Shown here piece by piece: positions 11,014 through 23,000 of a stretch of DNA of 64,000 nt (position 1 is its first letter; every line of letters starts with the position of its first letter). Source of the DNA: Theristus sp. LFF4_11. Lineage: Eukaryota > Nematoda > Chromadorea > Monhysterida > Xyalidae. Made by a program: the position numbers and the translations under genes. The DNA lies in the NCBI GenBank assembly GCA_030248135.1, contig JASANC010002498.1, forward strand, positions 102,501 to 166,500. The letters are read 5' to 3'. The notes beneath the pieces are model-generated. The model searched no databases and was not told the origin of the DNA. It saw only the letters and a list, made by a program, of their open reading frames with translations.

Positions 11014-14000
11014 TCACTGTCGCCTGCAGCCGTCCTTGAGCACAATCTTCAGCACGTCCCGCTCGAACTTCTGCGGGTCCTGCTTGCGGTCGGCGGGCGT
11101 GTACACGCGATCGGCTCGACGCGCGTATGCACGCAACTCCGGCAAATAATAGTCGCTGCTGAAGGTGAGCGCGAACACGTCGGCGTTGGCGTCGTACAGG
11201 CGTTGCGAGGCGTCACGGATCTGGAAAACGTTTTTTTTTGAAAAGAAACGAATTTTCTTATGTGTCATTCCAAGATTTGATTGTTGTTGTCACATTTGTG
11301 TTCATAACTTTGTTCGTTTAGGGTTCCAAGCGGCAGTTTAGAGTTGACTTTAGAGTTTACACCTGTAGAAGAACAATGCCGAGGTACAGTCGAACTCTAA
11401 ATTATAGGCAATCAGCTGATTGGTTGGTGATCACGTGATGCATGCTTTCTGTTTCAGGAAAGACTCCGCCCACACAGCAATGCTTAAAGGGAGTTCATAT
11501 AGTTTAGAGTTCGACTTTACATGCACCCGAACATGCACATCTTCGTGCACTTATCGATTCACACGCACAAACCCGTACATTTTCACACTGGTTTTCTTCA
11601 GCAAAAAAAGAACTGATAAAATACAGCCTTTCTCCATAGAACAGTGCAGATGCAGCCGTTATTCGCTTCTAAAAACCGAAAGGAATCTGATCACCGACAA
11701 AAGTGCACTGGTTTTTGCATCCAAAAGTGCACTGGTTTATGTATCCAAAAGTGCACTGGTTTTTGCATCCAAAACTGCATTGGTTTATGCATCCAAAAGT
11801 GCACTGGTTTTCGCATCCAAAAATGCACTGGTTTATGCGTCCAAAAGTTCACTGGTTTTTGCATCCAAAAGTGCACTGGTTTATGCATCCAAAAGTGCAC
11901 TGGTTTATGCATCCAAAAGTGCACTGGTTTATACATCCAAAAGTGCACTGGTTTATGCATGCACATTTGCACTTTTTTCTGTGCGTTCCCTACCAAATCG
12001 AACGTGTCGGTCGCGGCGCTGTTTCCATCGGAGATGTGGAACACCAACAGTTTCGTGTTTCGCCGATGGCCGCGCGCGATTTCGTCCAGCGCCAGATTGA
12101 CGGCCGACAACGCCGACGTGCCTCCGCCCTCGTGCGGCAGGCGTTTGATGGCGGCCAGCACGGCGTTCTTGGAACGGCCCTCCTAGAATGACACCATCGT
12201 GGCCTCGGTGGTAGCGCGTTCGACTAGTTGTCTCTGTGCGTTCGGGGGATCGGGCCCCGCCCGACGGGTGTGTGTACGGGCACTTAATGACGGAGCAAAC
12301 CCGATGGGCGCCCCACTAGACGGCGTTCTGTACGCTGTTCTGGGTTAGCCCAGGGTGAAAAAATCGCCTGAAATCCCCGACAACAACAACAACTGAAATG
12401 TCAATATGTCATCATCGTCGGTAAACGCTGTTTTTCTAGAAGCAGAAGTTTTCCAAGATAAAATCGACCGCACACGCTGAAAATGGTGTCTGATTAGGTG
12501 ACCTGTGTGATGTCCGCCTGGGTGTCCTGTGTGGCACACCGGACACCACGCGGGACACCAAGGGGGCAGGACACCGTAGCCTGTTCGGACGCCTTTTTTC
12601 AGCTTGTATGTGCAAGCCAAATCTACTACTACTAAATTTACAATTTGTCTGTGTGTGCGTGGCACTTTTTCGCAATTTGAATTGGCGCCCATTTTGCTAT
12701 TTAAGAAAACTCCATCTCAATTTCCTTAACCTATTTTTTTATTAATTTTTTTTTTTTTTTGAAAAAGTTTGAACTTTTTTGTTTTTAAAAATCGGGTTGC
12801 AAAACGCACATCGACATCGGCATTGCAAGTTGCACTTTGGATTCAAAACAAGTAAATTTCATTGAAATTGATACTCCATGTTTCATTTTCAAATTGATAC
12901 TCCATGGTTATGAGCGACAATTTCACCGTAACGCTGGATGGGCAACTGGCAATTGTTGCTGCTCAAAACTTGACGAGCGACTGCGAAACATGTAACAAAA
13001 CCGTCTCTGAAAAAAGTTAGTTTTTTAATTGGGTCGAAATGGTATTTACCATTCATTTTGACTTTGCAAAATGTTTGGGTCATGTTGTGGTAAACGGGTA
13101 AAAAGAAGCAATGTCTGCAAAACGAAATTATAAACGTCACTTTTTTGTTTCTTCTATTCATTTTCACTTTAGAAAAAAGGTTAGGTTAGGGTAACCGGGT
13201 AAAAGAAGCATTAGCTTTTTAAAACGGGTATTCTTTAATGAAAAAAAACGTTTTTATATTTTTTATTCAATTTTACTCAACTTACAAAAAGGCTTGACTT
13301 AGGTTAGGGTGAACGGGTAAAAATAGCAAAATCAAAAACTTTTCATTTTTTTCACTTTGCAAAAAAAGGCTTGGCTTAGGTAAACGGGTAAAAGAAACAT
13401 TAGCTTTTTAAAACGGGTAATTGAAAAAAACGTTAATTTTTTATGTTTTTACTAGCCAATTGACCCGTGCCTACGGCACGGTTAGCTGATAATACAATTA
13501 TTATTTTTGAGTGGATTTTGGCTTTTTGAACCGTGCTAAAAATGCAGTGCTTTTTGATTTTAAGCTGCTAGTCGTTCCCGTTCAAATGATCAAAAACAAT
13601 CTTCTGATCCGGAACACAATCTTTACTGCATTCCCTATTAAAGTTAAAAACAATCTTTTTTTAATCACCAATGGTTAATTGCTGTTCCCGTTGAAAATAT
13701 GTAAAGCGGTTTTAAAGTTAGTTGAATTCAAACGACAAAAAGTTACATTTTATAAAAATCGTTTTTGAATGTAATGTAATTTCAATTTTGAATTTTTGGT
13801 TTTGAAATTGACACATTTCTAATTAAACCCGCGTGTTAAAAACAAATTTAAAATGCGAAGTTTATAATTTTGCTGTTATGTTTTTTACCCGTTCACCCTG
13901 CTCCAAGCCAATCCTTTTTTGTACAGTGACAATACAAAAAAGTTAATAAAATATGTAAAAAATGACGTTTAAATAAAAAAACATTAAAAAAACTGTTTTT

Positions 14001-17000
14001 ATACCTTAACATATACCCTAACATAAGGCAAGCTTTTTCGCAAAGTGAAAATGAACAAATAACTGCTTTGAAAGCCATCTTGCTTTCTGATCAGGTTTTT
14101 AGTTTATCACGCACTTCATTAACAAACCCCGTTTATTTGATTTTGCAGTTAATTTTTTTCGTTGAGTTGTTTAGATAAAACTTTTCTGTTTTTGAAAAAG
14201 TCTTAAGCAATAACTTTAAACGTTTTTCTGTTTTTGAAAACGTTCTCATGCAATAAATGTTTAACCAAATGATGATGAAAAATATTGTCTTGAAAGCAAA
14301 GTGCAATGTGCACTTGCAATTTCGATGTCGTTTTGCAACCTGATTTAAAAAAACAATTGCAATGATTCTTCATAGTTGGTTTTCTTTTATCTTTCGCTTT
14401 CGGTCAGTTTGAACAGCAACAATTGCCATTAATTGTCAATCGTATTTTAAGGCGCTGTCGCGGATGACCAAAGAGTATCATGATGACTTCGCAGTACAGA
14501 GTAACTTTTTTGAGAAAAAAATTTGCATTAATAATAGGTTAATAAATTGAGATTTACAATGTAGCTATCTTAAATAGCAAAAATACGCGCCAATTCAAAT
14601 TGCAAAAAAGTGACACGGACACCACTATTATCTTAGTATTATGATTCAATCTTACTTCACACACAAAAAGGCTTGACTTAGGTTAGGGTGAACGGGGAAA
14701 AATAGCAAAATCATAAACTTCGCATTTTCACTTTACAAAAAGGCTTGGCTTAGGTAAACGGGTAAAAAAGCATTAGCCTTTTAAAACGGGTAAATGAAAA
14801 AAACGTTAGTTTTTATATTTTTATTCAATTTTACTTCACTTACAAAAAGGCTTGCCTTCGGTTAGGGTAAACGGGTAAAAATAGCAAAATCATAAACTTC
14901 GCATTTTTTATTTATTTAAATACATTAAAAAATATTGTATTGTAGGCGACTTCACGGCAGCACAAGGTAAATTTTCTTCAGGGTTATTTATCAGTAAACG
15001 TTACTGTTTTTTCTTTCTAAGTCAATGCCACTTCTTCACCAAAAAGGCTTGGCATTGATTAAGCCACATACGCTCGGGTCAATAGGCTAGTCTATATTAT
15101 TAAATTTACAAAGTGTCTGTCTGTGCGTGTGTGGCACTTTTTTCCAATTTGAATTGGCGCCCTTTTTTGCTACTTAAGAAAAATCCATCTCAATTTCCTT
15201 AACCTATTTTTTATTAATGCCAGTTGAGATTGTTTTCTCAAAACGTCGCTCTTCATAGCTGTAGTCATCATGATACTCTTTGGTCAACAGAGACAGTTCA
15301 GTGCAGCATAGGCAAATAGAAGCGTGGCTGATCAAAACTTGATGATCGACTGGGAAAGATGTAACAAAACCGTCTTTGAAAAAAGTTTTAACTTTTTTGT
15401 TTTTGCAAAAAATCGGGTTGCAAAACTCACATCGACATCGGCATTGCAAGTTGCACTTTGGATTCAAAACAAGTAAATTTCTTTGAAATTGATACTCCAT
15501 GTTTCATTTTCAAATTAATACTCCATGGTTATGAGCGATAATTTCATCGTAACGCACGATGGGCAACTGGCAATTGTTGCTGCACAAAACTTGACGAGCG
15601 ACTGCGAAAGATGTAACAAAACCGTCTTTGAAAAAAGTTAGTTTTTTAATTGGGTCGAAATGGTATTTACCATTCATTTTCACTTTGCAAAATGTTTGGG
15701 TCATGTTGGGGTAAACGGGTAAAAAGAAGCAATGACTGCAGAACGAAATTATAAACGTCACTTTTTTGTTTCTTCTATTCAGTTTCGCTTTAGAAAAAGG
15801 CTTGGCTTATGTTAGGGTAACCGGGTAAAAGAATCATTAGCTTTTTATAACGGGTATTTTTAATGAAAAAAACCTTAAATTTTATATTTTTTATTCAATC
15901 TTACTTAACTTACAAAAAGGCTTGACTTAGGTTAGGGTTAACGGGTAAAAATAGCAAAATCATAAATTTCGCATTTTCACTTTACAAAAAAGGATTGGCT
16001 TAGGTAAACGGGTAAAAAAGCATCAGCCTTTTAAAACGGGTAAATGAAAAAAACGTTAGTTTTTATATTTTTTATTCAATTTTACTTCACTTACAAAAAA
16101 GGCTTGCCTTCGGTTAGGGTAAACGGGTAAAAATAGCAAAATCATAAACTTCGCATTTTTTATTTATTTAAATACATTAAAAAATACTGTATTGTAGACG
16201 ACTTCACGGCAGCACAAGGTAAATTTTCTTCAGGGTTATTATTCAGTAAACGTTACAGTGTTTTCTTTCTAAGTCAATGCCACTTCACCAAAAAGGGTTG
16301 GCATTGATTAAGCCACATACGCTCGGGTCAATAGGCTAGTGAGCATAAAGGCCAGGTCAACAAAGAACCGTGCTTTCGGGTCACGCTGGTTTTCAGTCTA
16401 GATCATCAACTGTGTGGCTGGAGGGACAAACAAAACACAGGGACTTTACGGTCGTACAATGCCAAAATCCGCTCCTATTTTTTTCAAATTGCAGGAAAAG
16501 CCAATCGAAGCACCACGCAAATTCTGACAAGTCATGAAATTTCCGGCATGGAATCAATTTTGGAATGAGGTTTTGCATTTTATTGAACGTGTAATGCAAA
16601 AAAAGCAGAAAAAGAACGAATAATCTTCATGAATTTACTTGGAACGGCAGCACCATTTGCGCCGAACTGGTGAACTTGATCACGGCGACCGAGATTCGTC
16701 CCGTTCTGTAGTCCTCGGCAGTCGGGTACTCGAAGATCGCTTCGGCGTAGGCGCGCTCCCGCAGATAACTGTGGTTTTTTTAGTTTCTGTTTTGGTTTTT
16801 TTTGTTTTTTTAGTTTATCTACAGAAAGATGTGGAGGTTATTCGAATGTTTCTAACATGTTACTGGAAACTTGACACCTTTGACACTTTGAGAAAACAGT
16901 TGGAAGGGAGGAGTACTAAATCTCATTCGACCGCTTCAAACGCGAGCAGCAAAAACCAAAACCAAACCAACGAACTCGTCCTCGACCGATCCGGAAGTGT

Positions 17001-20000
17001 CCAGCAGCAGGACGACGTCGACCTTGCACTCGTCGACGTCGTCCGTCGGCGGCAACACCTCGCGCTCGCAGTAGTTGTCCTTGGTGTCCGCGATTGCGTG
17101 CGCGGCGAAGTCATTCACTCGATCACCAGTGAACACGTGACGCTCGTCGCCTGAACCACAAACACACTGGCACTGATGCTAGAGTGCACACGTACAAACA
17201 CACTGGCATTGGTGCTGGAGTGCGCACGTACAAACACACTGGCACTAATGCTAGAGTGCGCACGTACAAACACACTGGCATTAATGGTAGAGTGCACACG
17301 TACAAACACACTGGCACTAATGGTAGAGTGCACACGTACAAACACGCTGGCACTAACACGGTTAATTCTCCATGAATTCTCCATCAAGGCGGATTATCAC
17401 TGAACAGAATATCACGAAAATTTAATCAATTAAACAAATACCACGATCAATTTGTTATTGTGGATTTATTCAAACGTGTCCGGACTAAAATGACGTCATT
17501 AGCTTTAAAAACGTCCGTTTGTCAAAGCACAGGTACTAAAATTTAAGTTTGGTGTGATTGATTCGACATTCACCATTTGTTTACGGGAAGAAATCGACTA
17601 AACGGAAAGTCTGGTTTTTGCTGTGAACGGCAAACGCATGTTTGGCGGCACATGACGTCATTTCAGTGGGACACGTTTTAAAAAATAGGTCATACACAAT
17701 TGGCTTTCTTAAACTACTTTTTCTTTTATTCAAATTCCGCGCGCTCCTTGCATCCTGAAAAAAGATGCCATGTTTACTCGGCTATTCCGTTTATTTATGA
17801 AGTCAGAATTAGGTCAGAGGAACGCAGCTTACTGACAAGCATAAAACTTGACTAAAAACAACAAATTTTTTTAAGTTTCCTTGCAACGATGGGATCCGTT
17901 CCCTTAAGGCCCCCGCCCTCCTAAGCGGGAGCGATACCGCTGCGCTATGGCTGCAACGAGAAAAAACGCGTTAAAAAAGTTGCTCACACATTACGTCTTT
18001 TATGCGGATTTTGAAACATTACTTCTATGAAAAAGTGCCATCATAGAAATGTGCGTGAAACACGGGCAAAACGGCTGTGGCGCTACACCAGTGTGTTTCA
18101 GAAATCGATAAGTTAACTTGGCATACATTAAACGTAAGGAGGGGTGGGTAGAGAAAAAAATTCGAGAATGCATGTTTTCTACAGAAAAATGACTGGCGAA
18201 AGTGGGGAACTGAAGCGAAGATGACTAAAAACAACGAGTAAAAACAAACAAGCACTCAGAGCGCCCAATCAAGATATTAACAATTTCATTGAGCCACGAG
18301 TGGCAGCACAACATTTTAAAATTCTGAATGGACGATGGCATTTTTTAAACGAATAAAACATGGCAGCTTTTTTTAGGGTGCAAGGGGCGCGCGAAATTTG
18401 AATGAATGAAGAAACCCAATTGTGTGTCAAATTTGACGTGTCTTTTTTAAACGAATTGATTCTTCGTTCTCTGCCGTTCATTCGTTCTCACTTGCATACA
18501 CGATTGCCTACATCTTGGCATTTTCGAAAAAGACAACTCCTAGTCTGCGACTGATCCCGCCTTGATGGGGAATACAAGGACTGTCTTATTTATTCGGCCA
18601 TATTGTACTATCGATGTTTTTTGGTTTGTTCCCTGAACAAATGCCATGTCCACTCTGCCATTAGATACATGTGATGCAAATGAATGAGTGTTTCATATTG
18701 AGTGCTATACCTGCGATCAATTGCAGCTCTTGTTCGACCGCATCCGGACTGAACGACACCGTGTAGACTGTCACGCCACCCGGTATCACCTGCCGTAGGC
18801 GTCTCGCCGCTGCGTCAATCTCTTCATAGGTATCCTGGGACAAGATTTTTGTTTTTATTTGATCAGCAAACTTTTGAAGCACTGAAACTTGTTTCTTTTT
18901 TGCAGCGGTAGTGGTAACCTGCGAATTGCCGTCGCTGATGTGAACCACGATCAATTTCGACGCGTCTCGATGGTTCGCCCGGATTTCCTGCACCGCTAAA
19001 TCCATGGCCGATCGAGCGGAGGTGCCTGGGAAGAACGGGAATAGAATGCAAGTTAAAATATAAGTTGTCCGGTGTCCTGTCCTGGGTTGTCCGTCGCGTT
19101 GTCCACCGTCCGTCCAAACTTTCCCAAAAAAACAAAAACTCTGCTCACCGCCTCCCTCGTGCCGGATGTTGCGCACCAAGTCCAGCAGTCTTTGTTTGTC
19201 CGTGTACTGGCCGATTGGCACCGCGACTCGGGCGCTGGTCGTAAACGTGATCACGCCAACGTGGATGTTCTGTGATATAAAGGCACGATTTTATTTTTTT
19301 ATTTATTCATTTTTATTTTTTTCTGTTTTTTTCTCGAAACGATTTTGGTTGCATCAATTTTTTGCATTCACCCTGCTTTACTTTATTTTATTCCATATAC
19401 AATTTCACTTCAGTTTGTTTTCTTTATTTGTTTTTTTATTTTGTTCATTTTGCTTCTATGCCTTTTAATTAATGTTATAAAATAAAAATTTTTCTACTTA
19501 TCTGTTCAATAATTTTCTACCTGTCAAAAACTCAAGAAAAACAAAAACAAAAAAGCGCGAAAGTACCTGACGAAAATCAGCTGCGTTCGGTAAATTCAAC
19601 ACGTCAAGAGCGAATTGTCGTTCTCTCTCGAATTCTTCTTCAATGCTGCCACTGTTGTCTGTGGAAAGTTTGTTTACAATTACAAATTACAATTATATGT
19701 TTCTTTTTTTAACCGTGGGCAATCCAGCCACGTTTGTAAAATTTGGTGCCGAAAAACACCATATTTTTGGCTTACGAAGGGCAGGAACACGTCGTTACAC
19801 GTGCATTTGAGTGTTTTTGAAGTGATTTTATTCGATTTTGTCCCGGGTCAAATTTTGTCATGGATTCTGGAACTTTTTATGGTGCGTATAGAACAGTCCG
19901 CTAGCTTTTTTTACCTATAACGATCAGCCAGTCGACTTGGCACGGGAACGAATCCGGAGGCAGTGGGCGGGGCGTCGTCGTCGGGGGCGGAGCCAACTGC

Positions 20001-23000
20001 GGACAACGGTCGCCCTCGCTGAACTTGTGCAACTCGGACGGAAATTGGAAGATTCTGCAAAGATTCAGCAGAGATTCAGCAGAGATTCAGCAAATTGTTT
20101 CAGGAATGCACACATTTAGCAAAATTTTCATTACCTCTTGTGCAGTAGCTTACGTAAGCTTGTTTTATGCTCAGGATTACAATAAGCAATAGTGGAACAA
20201 TTTAGCAATCACCACAGCAATCAGCAGATGTAGCAGTTGATTAAATTCTGCTTGCTAAATATCCGCTTAACAATATTATTCTGGTGTTGTCAAAATTGCT
20301 AAAAACACACTGGTGTGCCATAAGCTGACAGACTGCCAGATGATCTGACAGACTCTAGCATACAGACTATATACCGCCACTAACCGATCCTCGACAAAGA
20401 CCCGTTCCTCCGAGCCCGCATAGATGGCCAATTCGGGCAAATAGTAATCAGGACTGAAGGTAACGGCGAAATTGATCGATCCCATCTCGTACAACTGATT
20501 GGCGACCGCACGCATCTCGTCAAAGGTGTCCTGGGAGTTTGGACGGGATCGGATTTGCAAGAAACCCATGTGTGTAGCCAAAAATATTGTGTTTGATTTC
20601 AACCAAAACCGACATATCCACACTTCTTTTTCTAATTCAATTAGAGCTCAGCATGCTTTGTGCTCAGCAAAAAGAAGTGACAGGTTTCAAAGAAACCTAC
20701 TTTACCTGCACTCCACTGTTCCCGTCGCTCACTAACAGTGTAATCAACCGAGAATTCGGCCTTCGGGTACGTCGCAGTTCTTCGATGGCCAGTTTGAATG
20801 CTGATAGGGCTGAGGTTCCACCACCTGGAAAGATTTTCTGGCTTTAAAATTCCAACTTAGTTTCACGTTTCAACTGTTATTTTGTTTGAGCGCTGCTTCG
20901 AGAGAAGGCTTCACAGAAGTTTTCAGTGGTCTTGACTCAAGAGACGATAAAAAACAAGTTGCTTGACCAACAAAAACCAAGAAGAAAGATAAAAATGAAG
21001 AAAAATTTGGTTGCAGGAGATAAGACACCACCACTCACCGGTATGCTGAATGTCCATGACCGTATCCAACAAGAACTGCTTCGAGCGTGTGGTCTTGAAC
21101 GGAATGGCCACCTCGGCGTTCGCGTCAAATTTGATTACGGTAACCGCGAATTTACCGTTGAGATAATACTCTGATGGAGGATAGGTCAACTCTTTTGCGA
21201 TGAAGTCCCGTTGCTTGATGTACTCTTCCTCGACAGAGCCTGCAAGAAACCGGAGAGAAAAATCTCGAAAAGCCAACTAATTTATGCTAAAAAGGTGTCC
21301 GAACAGGTGTTCGGCGTCACGTCCGCATGGGTTTTTCACGGGAAAAGTTACAACACGCACATAAACACAAATACAAGAAAAGTGCAGTTTGGGACGACCC
21401 AGACGGGCATAGGACACTGGACGCCACGTCGTATATCTACAGTACCCCTCCACCGTAACCCTAGCGTACCGGAGGTGTCCAGCAGCACCATGATATCAAC
21501 GACGCAAGCATCCGTGCTCGTCACACCGGACACCACTTCGGACATCTACTGTACCCCTCTGTTATACCCCACTACAGTACCCCAGCACCGCATACCCAAG
21601 TGCCCCACTACGGTACTCCTCTATTGCACCTTACTACAGTACTACAGTACCCCACTACAGTCGTACCACACTACTGTACCCGTCTACCGTACCCCGCTAC
21701 CGTACCCCTACCGTACCGGACGTGTCCAGCAGCACCATGATATCCACAATACAAGCGTCCGTGTTCGCCTTCTCGGTCGGATGCCGCCGTTTGCAGTCGT
21801 CCGCGTGAATGTCACTGATCACGTGATCGACAAACTCCGCCTTCCGATCGCCGACGTAGACACGTCGCTCGTTGCCGGTGATGATGCGCAGTTCGGGCAT
21901 GTAGAAGTCGTCGCTGAACGTGGTTGAGAAGACCTGAGGGTGAATTCGAAGACAATACAAACGACCTTTAGTCAGCCACTGTCGCTGTCAGACACGCTTA
22001 AGATATACAAAAGTTCACTGTAAACAAAAAAAAACTCGTTCATGAAGCAGTGATTAGTGACGCATAGCTACGCGTCACCAAATACTGCCTCATGAATGCG
22101 CCATTTTCTCACGTTCGCGCCAGTGGCATGGAGCTCTTTCGCAGTTGTTCTGGTTAGTTCGAGCAGATCTTGCGAGTTGCCATCCGAGACGTGCATCACC
22201 TGGAAATGTGACGTTTTTTTTGAAACAATGACACTCACGCAAAAAAGCTGTCCCAACAGGTGTCCGGTGTCTTGTCCGCTTGGGTGTTCCGCGCTGTTTC
22301 TGTGTTCCCGAAATAATAGTGGCCGAAAACGCCGAGTGTGGTCATGGCACTTTTATTCTTGGACCACGACGCGGGGCCCCGTGGACACTCAATCGGACAG
22401 AACACCGGACGCCTGTTCAGACACCTTTTTAGCGTACTGAGAAAAATTGACTCAACGAAAAACGTCAGAACTCACAACAGTGCTTTCTGCATGTAATGTT
22501 TCACCAAAGCTATCCTACTTATACGTTACCAGCAGGAAACGGCAAAAAGCGCACGCAGCATCACTTCGCTACACATTCATGGAGCAGAAAAAAGCAGCGC
22601 ACCTTCACGTTTTATAGCACACGCACATTCATGGACGAGCGCGCTAGCATGAATGATGAAAACAATGAAGCTGCGTCAGCCGCTGCAGCGTTTGCGACAT
22701 TCTGCTCATTCATGAACGCGCGCGCGCCAACATGAATGGTGAAGAGAATGACCCCCGTAAACTCGGCCGCAACTCATGGGGTCTCGGCTCACTGCACCAA
22801 TTTTGAACTGCCATGTTGAGCATGAAACCACTCCACTGAGTCGCAGAACCAAAAAAAAAACGAAAAGTATTATACCAGCAGTTCGGCATCCGGTCGGTTC
22901 GGTGCGAACTGCAATTCCGGTATGGCAGCTCGCATGCCCGCCACGGCAGACGTCTGACCGCCGCTGTGCTCGATGCTGTTCAGGAGGTTGAGCACCTGAA

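Larger units (their letters stand above)
11014..17150 (-). other. vWA domain 6 and C-terminus
   Basis: Exons 17150-16976, 16768-16639, 12182-11994 and 11220-11014. Landmarks: [70 protein letters not shown] and the end LKDGCRRQ, where the stop sits. The 4.5-kb intron between 16639 and 12182 has been enlarged by three Helitrons, an M6 element and a SINE. The phase match across it (0 to 0, reading LPFQ-EGRSKN) shows that the gene is still intact. Confidence 0.82.
20385..21933 (-). other. vWA domain 4 (metal-site loop split between exons)
   Basis: Starts at the end of exon 21933-21717 ([15 protein letters not shown]), then exons 21239-21039 ([30 protein letters not shown]), 20824-20706 ([21 protein letters not shown]) and 20530-20385 ([16 protein letters not shown]). 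The intron falls inside DTSG-S, in contrast to domains 1-3. A second copy of the DTSG-encoding piece lies in this intron. Confidence 0.85.

Noticed and set aside
11420..12191. Several long overlapping frames, such as repeats of ALVYASKS
   Set aside because: They are translations of a 24-bp minisatellite, open in many frames because 24 is divisible by three. The part above 11994 is shadow of a vWA exon on the other strand.
12600..16340. Telomere-like TTAGGG / TTAGGT motifs
   Set aside because: They occur as parts of GGTTAGGGTAAACGGGTAAAA-type motifs within Helitrons, not as tandem hexamers.
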